The position numbers and the translations under genes are program-made. Shown piece after piece: positions 53,269 through 60,136 of a stretch of 64,000 bases of DNA (within the stretch, counting starts at the first letter, position 1; each line of letters opens with the position of its first letter). Source of the stretch: Sphingobacterium yanglingense (lineage in GTDB: Bacteria > Bacteroidota > Bacteroidia > Sphingobacteriales > Sphingobacteriaceae); the NCBI RefSeq assembly GCF_004363245.1, contig NZ_SNYV01000019.1, positions 213,880 through 277,879 of the forward strand, written 5' to 3'. Under the pieces are notes generated by a model that was given only the letters and a program-made list of their open reading frames with translations, ran no database searches and was not told the origin of the DNA.

Positions 53269-55263
53269 TTGATCACGAAAGAAACCATAGATAAGGTATT
53301 AGATACGGCCCGGATTGAGGAAGTCGTTGGTGAGTTTGTAGACCTCAAAAAGAGAGGAACCTCACTGATTGGGAACTGTCCTTTTCATAATGAAAAAACA
53401 CCATCTTTTCACGTATCTGTAGCCAAGGGGATCTACAAGTGTTTTGGTTGCGGGGCAGGGGGGGATTCCCTTAAATTTGTAATGGAGTTGGAAAAGTTTT
53501 CCTACCCCGAAGCAATACGTTATCTAGCCAGCAAATACAGCATTGAAATTGAGGAGGTGGAGAGAAGTCCTGCGCAGATGGCTGCTCAGGATAAACGTGA
53601 GAGCCTGTATGTGTTGAGCCAATGGGCCGGTAAATTCTTTAAACAGCACCTTTGGGAAACCGATTCGGGGAAAGCCATCGCGCTTTCATATTTTAAAGAA
53701 AGGGGATACAGGGATGATATCATTAAAAAATTTGATTTAGGATATTCTCCCGATCAATGGACTGCTCTGGTCGACGCTGCAAAAAAAGATGGTTTTCAAG
53801 AGTCTTACCTATCCGATATAGGTCTTGCGATCGAGCGGGATGACAAAAGTCTGTATGATCGGTTCAGAGGAAGGGTGATTTTTCCTATTCATAACTTGAC
53901 AGGCCGTATCATCGGTTTTGGTGGACGGACATTAAAGACGGAAAAGTCAACCCCTAAATATGTCAATTCGCCTGAAAGCGAAATCTACCACAAGTCAGAC
54001 GTTCTATATGGGTTAAACCATGCCAAAAAGGCCGTGATGGACGCGGATCTGTGTTATTTGGTAGAAGGGTATGCCGATGTCATCGCAATGCATCAGGCCG
54101 GAGTAGAAAATGTGGTATCTTCCTCCGGTACATCGCTGACTACCGGACAGATCAAACTAATCTCCAGATTTACAAAGAATGTTGTTATTCTCTATGATGG
54201 AGACGCTGCCGGTATAAAGGCATCGCTACGGGGGACAGATATGTTGCTCGAAGAGGGATTGAACGTGAAGGTTCTCCTTTTTCCGGATGGCAATGACCCT
54301 GATTCTTATATTAAGCAGGTAGGTTCTTCTGCGTTTATTGCCTATATAGCAGCGCATCAAGAAGATTTTATCTTTTATAAGACAAATATCCTACTAAAGG
54401 ACGCAAAGGATGATCCTATAAAACGTGCTGAGGTAATCCGTGATGTCGTGGAGAGTATTGCACTTATTCCTGATGAGATTAAAGTCTCGGTCTTTATACG
54501 TCAGTGTAGCTCTTTACTGGATATCGAAGAAAGGGTGTTGCTGACTGAACTGAACAAAATCCGGATCAATAAGGCAAAGGCTCAGGATAAGAAAGCAAGT
54601 AGTGCGAGATCGGCACCTTCGCATATGTCGATCGGTCCAGAGGGAGATATGCCTCCTCCGGATTTCTTTATGACAGAACAAGAGCGTTCTGAGGCAGGGA
54701 TGCCTGAAGGGAGCACAGAGCAAGTCATTACGGCCGAGGTGTTGCAAGAAAGAGAGATTGTTCGGATTCTGTTGAACTATGGGAGAGAGCTGGTAAGCTG
54801 GGAAGGTGATGGTGATATTCCGGTTGCTCCTTATTTATTGGGGAGTATAGAAGATCTGACATTTGACGATAGCGCAAGTGCCAAGATTGTGGCTGTTTTT
54901 AAGAAACAGGCTGAGAATTTTGAAGTCCCTGAAGCGAAGTTCTTTATTGGACATGAGGATGGTGATATCTCAAAATTAGCTGTAGATTGTATTGCCTCAC
55001 GCTATGAACTGAGCCCTAACTGGAATGATGATAAGCGCAAGATCTATATAACGAAAGAGATTGAACACTTGAAAGAGCTTGTTATCCAGGCGATTTATCG
55101 GATTAAAAAGAGAAAGTTTGCTTCAGAGATGCATAAAGTCAGAGAGGAGCTAAAGCAACCGCTGAGCGCCGAAGATATGGAGATTGCCCTGCATAAATAT
55201 CAAAAGCTAAAAGAGGGAGAGCAGTTGTTGGGTAATCTATTAGGAAATACAATCGTAAAGTGA
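53269..55263 (+). CDS. dnaG: DNA primase
   Basis: A 664-residue primase starting at TTG, which gives the standard N-terminus ITKETIDKVLDTARIEEVVG. The CHC2 zinc site is C37, H40, C58, C61. The Toprim core follows at about 263-340 (LVEGYADVIAMHQAG, later ILYDGDAAG). The C-terminal region (about 440-664) would contact DnaB helicase. It makes RNA primers at the replication fork. The stop is 1 base from the TTG of yraN, indicating coupling. Confidence 0.96.
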   Translation: MITKETIDKVLDTARIEEVVGEFVDLKKRGTSLIGNCPFHNEKTPSFHVSVAKGIYKCFGCGAGGDSLKFVMELEKFSYPEAIRYLASKYSIEIEEVERSPAQMAAQDKRESLYVLSQWAGKFFKQHLWETDSGKAIALSYFKERGYRDDIIKKFDLGYSPDQWTALVDAAKKDGFQESYLSDIGLAIERDDKSLYDRFRGRVIFPIHNLTGRIIGFGGRTLKTEKSTPKYVNSPESEIYHKSDVLYGLNHAKKAVMDADLCYLVEGYADVIAMHQAGVENVVSSSGTSLTTGQIKLISRFTKNVVILYDGDAAGIKASLRGTDMLLEEGLNVKVLLFPDGNDPDSYIKQVGSSAFIAYIAAHQEDFIFYKTNILLKDAKDDPIKRAEVIRDVVESIALIPDEIKVSVFIRQCSSLLDIEERVLLTELNKIRINKAKAQDKKASSARSAPSHMSIGPEGDMPPPDFFMTEQERSEAGMPEGSTEQVITAEVLQEREIVRILLNYGRELVSWEGDGDIPVAPYLLGSIEDLTFDDSASAKIVAVFKKQAENFEVPEAKFFIGHEDGDISKLAVDCIASRYELSPNWNDDKRKIYITKEIEHLKELVIQAIYRIKKRKFASEMHKVREELKQPLSAEDMEIALHKYQKLKEGEQLLGNLLGNTIVK

Positions 55264-55264
55264 T

Positions 55265-55618
55265 TTGGCAGAGCATCTATCATCGGGTCGGTATGGAGAG
55301 CAGTTGGCTCTTGATTTTGTCCGGAAGTTAGGCTATAATGTGTTGGATAAAAATTGGCGCTATCGTTATTGGGAGGTTGATATTGTAGCGATGGATGGCG
55401 ATGTGCTTGTTTTTATTGAAGTGAAAAGTAGGACAAATACGGCTTTTGGTGAGCCAGCGGAATTTGTCGATTGGAAGAAGAGAAATAATTTGATTAAGTT
55501 GGCCGAGGCCTATATAAAGATTAAACGTTTCGAAGGAGAAATAAGATTCGATATTATATCGGTCTACCTAAAAACGAAAGAGGTTGAATGGATTAAAGAT
55601 GCCTTTTGGAGTAACTAA
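55265..55618 (+). CDS. yraN: YraN/UPF0102 family protein, endonuclease-like fold
   Basis: A 117-residue protein with TTG start. The family core is G-x-x-GE-x-x-A (GRYGEQLALDFVRKLGY), then NWRYRYWEVDIVAMDGDVLVFIEVKSR, in which E, D and E-x-K resemble the catalytic residues of Holliday-junction-resolvase-like nucleases. Activity of the family is not established. Directly coupled to dnaG. Confidence 0.9.
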   Translation: MAEHLSSGRYGEQLALDFVRKLGYNVLDKNWRYRYWEVDIVAMDGDVLVFIEVKSRTNTAFGEPAEFVDWKKRNNLIKLAEAYIKIKRFEGEIRFDIISVYLKTKEVEWIKDAFWSN

Positions 55619-55656
55619 AAAGTGAAGAATAAACTTATTAAAGTAATTAGATTACG

Positions 55657-56694
55657 ATGAAAAATAAATCAGCAGTAGGATTATTGGTAGCAGTATTAAT
55701 TACAGTAGTTGGCTGTAAGACGCAAAAAGGTAAGTTAGAATTTGTTCAGCCCGATTCTGGTAAGCGGATTGCTTATGGCGAGCAGGTCAAATTAACGCTT
55801 AATTTTCCAAATGCTGCGGTAGATTCCGTTGTATATTCTATCGATGGTAATGTGTTTGAAACCAAACGTGATACGGGATCTGTTGTCTTTGATACAAAGA
55901 GTTATGGTTTAGGAGACCGCTCGTTGTCTGCAAAAGTGTACGCTGCAGGGAAGGAAGATATCGCTTATAGTAATGTTATGGTATTGCCACCCAATGCACA
56001 GAATTTCGGGTTTGAAGTTGTCAATACATTCCCGCATGATGATCAGTCTTTTACACAAGGATTGCAATATCAAAATGGGGTGATGTACGAGTCTTCAGGA
56101 AGATACGAGAAGTCCCAATTGAAAAAAGTAGATCTTCAAACAGGAAAAGCACTTCAATCTGTAGCATTGGACAATAAATATTTTGCGGAGGGAATGACTA
56201 TTGTTGATGATAAGATTGTCCTGTTGACCTGGATGGAGAATGTTGCTTTTATTTATAATAAAGAGAACCTAAAACAAGTAGGCTCCTTCGGTTATGGAAG
56301 CAGTAAAGAGGGGTGGGGGCTTACCTATGATGGCGAGCGAATGATCAAGTCTGATGGGACTAATCGCTTATATTTCTTGAATGCGAAGACAGGAGCAGAA
56401 GAATCATCTATAGCCGTGTATGATGAAAATGGCGCTGTCGATCAGTTGAATGAACTGGAATATATCGATGGTAAGGTGTATGCTAACGTGTATCAGCAAG
56501 AGGTTATTGTTATTATTGATCCTAAAACTGGGGCCGTAGAAGGTAGAATTAATCTGGTGGGTATGTACAATGAGAACCGTAAGCCTGTAGATAACGAATT
56601 GAATGGTATAGCCTATGACCACCAGGCCAAACGTCTGTTTGTGACAGGGAAATTATGGAGTAAGCTTTTTGAAATTAAACTGGTCGCCCGTTAG
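55657..56694 (+). CDS. glutaminyl-peptide cyclotransferase (beta-propeller type), lipoprotein
   Basis: A 345-residue lipoprotein (lipobox VVGC). An N-terminal Ig-like domain (about 25-110) is followed by a five-bladed propeller of the plant/bacterial glutaminyl cyclase type. Family marks are FPHDDQSFTQGLQYQNGVMYESSGRY, YFAEGMT, LTWMEN and GWGLTYDGERMIKSDGTNRL. It converts N-terminal Gln of exported proteins to pyroglutamate in the periplasm. In this window at least seven exported proteins are predicted to start with Gln after signal cleavage. Convergent with the deformylase gene, 18 bases apart. Confidence 0.9.
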   Translation: MKNKSAVGLLVAVLITVVGCKTQKGKLEFVQPDSGKRIAYGEQVKLTLNFPNAAVDSVVYSIDGNVFETKRDTGSVVFDTKSYGLGDRSLSAKVYAAGKEDIAYSNVMVLPPNAQNFGFEVVNTFPHDDQSFTQGLQYQNGVMYESSGRYEKSQLKKVDLQTGKALQSVALDNKYFAEGMTIVDDKIVLLTWMENVAFIYNKENLKQVGSFGYGSSKEGWGLTYDGERMIKSDGTNRLYFLNAKTGAEESSIAVYDENGAVDQLNELEYIDGKVYANVYQQEVIVIIDPKTGAVEGRINLVGMYNENRKPVDNELNGIAYDHQAKRLFVTGKLWSKLFEIKLVAR

Positions 56695-56712
56695 TATACG
56701 GAGCGACCCAGA

Positions 56713-57435
56713 TTACGGTAATATCGTTTTTTTGTCGATCTGAAGAGAGAATGGGATTTTCTCATTCAGTTCGATATATCCCGCTGAAGTCTGTTCTTCC
56801 AGTCGATCAGGATAAAGAATGCCTAACAGGTGGTCGACCTCATGTTGAAATATGACGGCTGTAAAACCTTCAATATTTTCTTCAATAAACTGTCCCTTTT
56901 TATCTTGGTACTGAAGACGAATCGCATAGCTTCGTTGTATTTCTTCCTTACGATCAGGGATAGAAAGACATCCCTCAGCTCCTAAGCGGGTAAGCTTTGA
57001 CTTCCATATTATTCTAGGGTTGATGTAAAACTCAAAAGGGTCGTCCGTTTTATCAAAGCGCTGTACCCAGATCAGGTTCCTGTTGATTCCTATCTGAGGA
57101 GCGGCAATACCTACTCCTGAGTGATTCGGGTCCTGAACCGTCAAGAGCATACGCGCTTCTAGAGTAGGTAGTAGTGGGTCTGTAGGGTCTATATCAGAAG
57201 ACTTGCTTTTTAAAACGATAAGTTCTTTTTCGTCTGTTGTCTGGTAGACGTGTAGTTTGCTATCCGTCTGCCCGGCTAGAATGATGCTTTTTTCTGATTT
57301 GTTAAATCCTTTGATTTTAGAATTGCCCATTTGATTGTCTTCTATTGTTGAGTGTACGGCTGTTTGCGAAAACAGCGGCATTGCTGCTGTGGTCGCAAAG
57401 TACAGGATTATGGTATTTATAATTCTTGATTTCAT
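56713..57435 (-). CDS. def: exported peptide-deformylase-like protein
   Basis: A 240-residue protein with a predicted signal peptide (MPLFS, then Gln) and an extra 70-residue N-terminal section before the deformylase domain. All three catalytic motifs are intact: GVGIAAPQ near residue 105, EGCLSIP near 152 and QHEVDH near 195 (HExxH, metal site). Classical deformylase acts on nascent chains at the ribosome, so an exported copy must do something else, such as acting on formylated peptides in the periplasm. A normal cytosolic def is presumably elsewhere. Other uses of the gene name should be avoided until tested. Confidence 0.88.
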   Translation of the reverse strand: MKSRIINTIILYFATTAAMPLFSQTAVHSTIEDNQMGNSKIKGFNKSEKSIILAGQTDSKLHVYQTTDEKELIVLKSKSSDIDPTDPLLPTLEARMLLTVQDPNHSGVGIAAPQIGINRNLIWVQRFDKTDDPFEFYINPRIIWKSKLTRLGAEGCLSIPDRKEEIQRSYAIRLQYQDKKGQFIEENIEGFTAVIFQHEVDHLLGILYPDRLEEQTSAGYIELNEKIPFSLQIDKKTILP

Positions 57436-57517
57436 TCTGAAGAAGATGAGGTTAAATCTACACTTTTTTTTCGGTAGTGTCTTTATGGGCTCGAGTGTCT
57501 TTTTGGATATTGCTGAT

Positions 57518-57525
57518 CAAAAATA
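57518..57525 (-). promoter_or_regulatory. -7 promoter box for the exported deformylase
   Basis: TATTTTTG on the minus strand, exact TAnnTTTG, 82 bases before the ATG at 57435. The -33 element is not obvious. Confidence 0.4.
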
Positions 57526-57581
57526 CATTCTGTTGCGCTGTAGAATCGTTAAAGTTTTTAAACAAAATCAGAATCTAATTG

Positions 57582-57589
57582 TACCTTTG
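57582..57589 (+). promoter_or_regulatory. -7 promoter box for ruvX-ybeY
   Basis: TACCTTTG matches TAnnTTTG exactly; a GTTTTT run 22 bases upstream could be a weak -33 element. Transcription from here would produce a leader of roughly 115 bases before ruvX. Confidence 0.5.
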
Positions 57590-57593
57590 CCAA

Positions 57594-57711
57594 AAAAGCT
57601 TTGAGGATTCACTTTCAGAAGAAACTCTCATGATCTCCCAGGCGGAGGATCATCAATAGAGATGAAAGTTCTTGATGTCCTTAAAGAACAAACACTTTCA
57701 GAAGAAAAAAT
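57594..57711 (+). promoter_or_regulatory. structured leader of ruvX with two mutually exclusive hairpins
   Basis: ACTTTCA occurs at 57611-57617 and again at 57694-57700, inside a 15-bp direct repeat (57610-57624, 57693-57707). A single TGAAAGT at 57663-57669 between them can pair with either copy. Pairing with the first is helped by CTCT/AGAG and by ATGATCTCC against GGAGGATCAT. Pairing with the second is helped by GTTCTT/AAGAAC and reaches close to the ruvX start. This geometry is what a cis-acting RNA switch or attenuator would show. No known riboswitch class was recognised. Confidence 0.5.
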
Positions 57712-57721
57712 ATGCGATTGA
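57662..57721 (+). CDS. possible 19-residue leader peptide overlapping ruvX
   Basis: ATG at 57662 opens a frame encoding MKVLDVLKEQTLSEEKICD, whose TGA (57719-57721) overlaps the start region of ruvX and shares its last base with an in-frame ruvX ATG at 57721. Translation of the leader would disrupt the hairpins. Short frames arise by chance, so this is tentative. Confidence 0.3.
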   Translation: MKVLDVLKEQTLSEEKICD

Positions 57722-58125
57722 TGGCATTTGATTATGGGACTAAGCGGATTGGGATTGCTATTTCAGATCCCTTACAGATCATAGCTACAGCGATGGATAC
57801 CGTTCATCCCGAAAAGATATGGGATTTTCTTAAGGATTATCTGCAACGGGAAGAGGTAGAGACTTTTGTGGTAGGGAAACCCTTGCAGACAGATGGCACA
57901 GCATCGGAATCGGCACATCACGTTGTCGGTTTTGTCCGGCGCTTACAGCGGGAATACCCTAATATCCCCGTGGTAGAGGTTGACGAACGATTTACTTCCA
58001 AAATAGCATCTCAGGCTATTTTACAAAGTGGGATTAAGAAGAACAAACGGCGGGACAAGGGATTGGTAGATACCATCTCAGCGACGCTAATTTTGCAGAC
58101 ATATATGGACACCCAAAAGTACTAA
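57712..58125 (+). CDS. ruvX: RuvX/YqgF-family nuclease (Holliday junction resolvase-like)
   Basis: A 137-residue RNase H-fold protein. The N-terminal AFDYGTKRIGIAISDP carries the catalytic Asp. VVGKPLQTDGT follows near residue 61, then VDERFTSKIA near 92 with a conserved Glu. RuvX is involved in pre-16S rRNA end processing in some bacteria, and its neighbour here is ybeY, also an rRNA maturation gene, 3 bases downstream. A second ATG at 57721 is an alternative start. Confidence 0.93.
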   Translation: MRLMAFDYGTKRIGIAISDPLQIIATAMDTVHPEKIWDFLKDYLQREEVETFVVGKPLQTDGTASESAHHVVGFVRRLQREYPNIPVVEVDERFTSKIASQAILQSGIKKNKRRDKGLVDTISATLILQTYMDTQKY

Positions 58126-58128
58126 GGT

Positions 58129-58563
58129 ATGGCATTAAAAGATATTTCCTTTTTCTCAGAAGACATCGATTACACGTTGAAGGAAAAGGCAAAGGTGCGC
58201 GAATGGATTCATTCGGCAATACAGGCAGAAGGATTTAAAAGAGTGAGCGAATTGAATTTTATTTTCTGCTCAGACGAATATTTGTTGGATATCAACAAAG
58301 AGTATCTCAATCACGACACTTATACGGATATTGTTACCTTCGATTCTTCGGAAGAAGAGGAAGTGATAGCGGGCGATATTTTTATTTCGATAGAGCGGAT
58401 ACGTGAAAATGCAGCGAAGTTTAAAGTGCCCGAGAGAGATGAGCTTCACCGCGTTATTATTCATGGTGTCATGCACCTCTGTGGCTATCTGGATAAAAAG
58501 AAAGAAGAAAAAGAACGGATGACAGCGAAGGAAAACGAATACCTGCAGAAACGAAGTTTTTAG
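58129..58563 (+). CDS. ybeY: endoribonuclease YbeY, rRNA maturation factor
   Basis: A 144-residue metalloprotein of the UPF0054 family. The signature region is IIHGVMHLCGYLDKKKEEKERM. The usual H-x3-H-x5-H zinc motif has its first two His, but the third position is not His (GYLDK instead of GYDH). Bacteroidota members often show Lys/Asp here as far as I recall, so this may be a lineage trait rather than loss of function. It acts in 16S rRNA 3' end maturation. Last gene of the ruvX operon, followed by a strong terminator. Confidence 0.93.
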   Translation: MALKDISFFSEDIDYTLKEKAKVREWIHSAIQAEGFKRVSELNFIFCSDEYLLDINKEYLNHDTYTDIVTFDSSEEEEVIAGDIFISIERIRENAAKFKVPERDELHRVIIHGVMHLCGYLDKKKEEKERMTAKENEYLQKRSF

Positions 58564-58570
58564 GAAAAAG

Positions 58571-58606
58571 AAGGGGGCGAAAATTTTTCATTTTCGCCCC
58601 CTTTTT
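58571..58606. terminator. bidirectional terminator between ybeY and ndk
   Basis: AAGGGGGCGAAAAT (58571-58584) pairs perfectly with ATTTTCGCCCCCTT (58590-58603) around TTTTC, ending in T-rich sequence; A-rich sequence precedes it for the opposite direction. Confidence 0.9.
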
Positions 58607-58624
58607 GTAACCGAGATCGTTCGA

Positions 58625-59044
58625 TTAAAATCTTTCGAATTGTGAGAAGAAGAAGTTTCCTTCGATTTGAGCATTCTCGTCAGAATCTGAACCGTGGATT
58701 GCATTTGCATCGATGGATTTTGCATACTTGTTACGGATAGTACCTTCCGCAGCATCTGCAGGGTTAGTAGCACCGATCAACGTACGGAAGTCTTCTACTG
58801 CGTTGTCTTTTTCTAGAATTGCAGCTACAATAGAACCTGAAGTCATAAAATCAACTAACTCTCCATAAAAAGGTCTCTCTTTATGAACAGCATAAAAATC
58901 ACCTGCAGTTTCTTTTGAAAGCTTAATGTATTTCATTGCAATGATTTTGAAGCCACCTGCAATAATATCATTTAAAATAGCTCCGATATGTCCATTTGCT
59001 ACCGCATCTGGCTTAATCATCGTAAATGTTCTGTTTGTTGCCAT
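58625..59044 (-). CDS. ndk: nucleoside-diphosphate kinase
   Basis: A 139-residue enzyme of standard length. TMIKPDAVANGHIG marks the N-terminus, and the phosphorylated His is H117 in NAIHGSDSDENA. It transfers phosphate between nucleoside di- and triphosphates in the cytosol. Single gene with a clear -7 box at 59064-59071, convergent with ybeY and divergent from ispH. Confidence 0.97.
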   Translation of the reverse strand: MATNRTFTMIKPDAVANGHIGAILNDIIAGGFKIIAMKYIKLSKETAGDFYAVHKERPFYGELVDFMTSGSIVAAILEKDNAVEDFRTLIGATNPADAAEGTIRNKYAKSIDANAIHGSDSDENAQIEGNFFFSQFERF

Positions 59045-59063
59045 TGTAATTATAAATTTTTTG

Positions 59064-59071
59064 CAAAGATA
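59064..59071 (-). promoter_or_regulatory. -7 promoter box for ndk
   Basis: TATCTTTG on the minus strand, an exact TAnnTTTG match 19 bases before the ATG. The 14-bp repeat array begins just upstream and supplies TTTG words at 12 and 26 bases. Confidence 0.55.
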
Positions 59072-59077
59072 CTAGGA

Positions 59078-59119
59078 AAAGAGCAAAGATTAAAGAGCAA
59101 AGATTAAAGACAGAAGATT
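59078..59119. repeat. 14-bp tandem array, three units
   Basis: AAAGAGCAAAGATT at 59078-59091 and 59092-59105 is repeated exactly, and AAAGACAGAAGATT at 59106-59119 is a diverged third copy. It lies immediately upstream of the ndk -7 box. Confidence 0.9.
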
Positions 59120-59123
59120 TGAG

Positions 59124-59201
59124 ATCCTCAATACTAACATCTCAATACTCATATCTCAATACTCATATCTCAATACTAACTACTAATATCTAAATACTAA
59201 T
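59124..59201. repeat. second 14-bp tandem array, about five units
   Basis: Unit ATCTCAATACTCAT occurs exactly at 59139-59152 and 59153-59166. ATCTCAATACTAAC follows at 59167-59180, ATCCTCAATACTAAC (one extra base) precedes at 59124-59138, and ATCTAAATACTAAT sits at 59188-59201 after a 7-base half-unit. It is unrelated in sequence to the first array but has the same period, and it leads into the ispH promoter. Confidence 0.9.
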
Positions 59202-59204
59202 ACT

Positions 59205-59212
59205 TAACTTTG
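59205..59212 (+). promoter_or_regulatory. -7 promoter box for ispH
   Basis: TAACTTTG is an exact TAnnTTTG match that ends only 4 bases before the ATG, so the transcript would be leaderless or nearly so. No TTTG lies at the -33 distance. Confidence 0.5.
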
Positions 59213-59216
59213 TGTT

Positions 59217-60065
59217 ATGTCAAAAAATCTGCAGGTTACGATTGATAAAGATTCAGGCTTTTGTTTTGGAGTGGTGTATGCCATCGACATGGCCGAAGAA
59301 ATTCTGGAAGAAGAAGGATACCTTTATTGTTTAGGAGATATTGTACATAATGACGAAGAAGTGGCGAGATTGCGGGCCAAGGGACTTCGTATCATCAGTC
59401 ATGACGCTTTACCCAATTTGCAGAATGAAAAAGTCTTGATCCGGGCTCACGGTGAGGCTCCTGAGACTTATCGTATTGCTTTAGAAAATAATATTACACT
59501 GATAGATGCATCCTGTCCTGTGGTACTAAAGCTTCAAAATCGCATCAAGACTTCCTACGATGACTCCGAAAAGATCTTGATATTTGGAAAGCATGGCCAC
59601 GCCGAGGTTATTGGATTACAAGGTCAGACCAACAATGAAGCGCTGGTTTTTCAGGATATAGATGAACTGGATAATATCGAATTACCCCCATCTTTTACAT
59701 TATATAGTCAGACCACTAAGAGTGTAGACAAATTCTATGCGATAAAAAAAGAGCTTATTGAACGTGGGTATGAAGTAAAGGCGAATGACACAATCTGTCG
59801 GCAGGTTTCTAATCGGTATGAGGATCTAGGAGATTTTGCTAAACAGTATGATCGTGTTGTCTTTGTTTCTGGAAAAAAATCTTCTAATGGAAAAGTGCTT
59901 TATGACGTTTGTAAAGCCGCAAATCCAAACTCCTATTTTATATCTGAAGTAGAAGAATTAGATATTTCTTTGTTTAAAGAGGGCGAAGCCATAGGTATCT
60001 GTGGAGCGACTTCCACCCCAATGTGGCTGATGAAAGAGATAAAAACTACCCTCGAAAATCTATAG
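59217..60065 (+). CDS. ispH: 4-hydroxy-3-methylbut-2-enyl diphosphate reductase
   Basis: A 282-residue iron-sulfur enzyme of the last MEP-pathway step, making IPP and DMAPP. The three cluster ligands are C16 (SGFCFGV), C100 (DASCPVV) and C194 (NDTICRQV). HGEAPET and HGHAEV provide conserved His residues near 75 and 125. Single gene followed by hemH after 71 bases. Confidence 0.95.
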   Translation: MSKNLQVTIDKDSGFCFGVVYAIDMAEEILEEEGYLYCLGDIVHNDEEVARLRAKGLRIISHDALPNLQNEKVLIRAHGEAPETYRIALENNITLIDASCPVVLKLQNRIKTSYDDSEKILIFGKHGHAEVIGLQGQTNNEALVFQDIDELDNIELPPSFTLYSQTTKSVDKFYAIKKELIERGYEVKANDTICRQVSNRYEDLGDFAKQYDRVVFVSGKKSSNGKVLYDVCKAANPNSYFISEVEELDISLFKEGEAIGICGATSTPMWLMKEIKTTLENL

Positions 60066-60123
60066 GTAGGTCATGTGATTTTCATATTAGACCGATCCCC
60101 ACAGCTTAATCTATTTTTTTGTA

Positions 60124-60131
60124 TAATTTTG
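60124..60131 (+). promoter_or_regulatory. -7 promoter box for hemH
   Basis: TAATTTTG matches TAnnTTTG exactly and ends 5 bases before the ATG at 60137, again predicting a leaderless mRNA. It makes the in-frame TTG at 60119 an unlikely start. Confidence 0.45.
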
Positions 60132-60136
60132 TCTTA

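Noticed and set aside
59124..59201. Possible CRISPR-like repeats
   Set aside because: Units are 14 bp and directly adjacent without spacers; no cas genes in the window. It is a simple tandem array.
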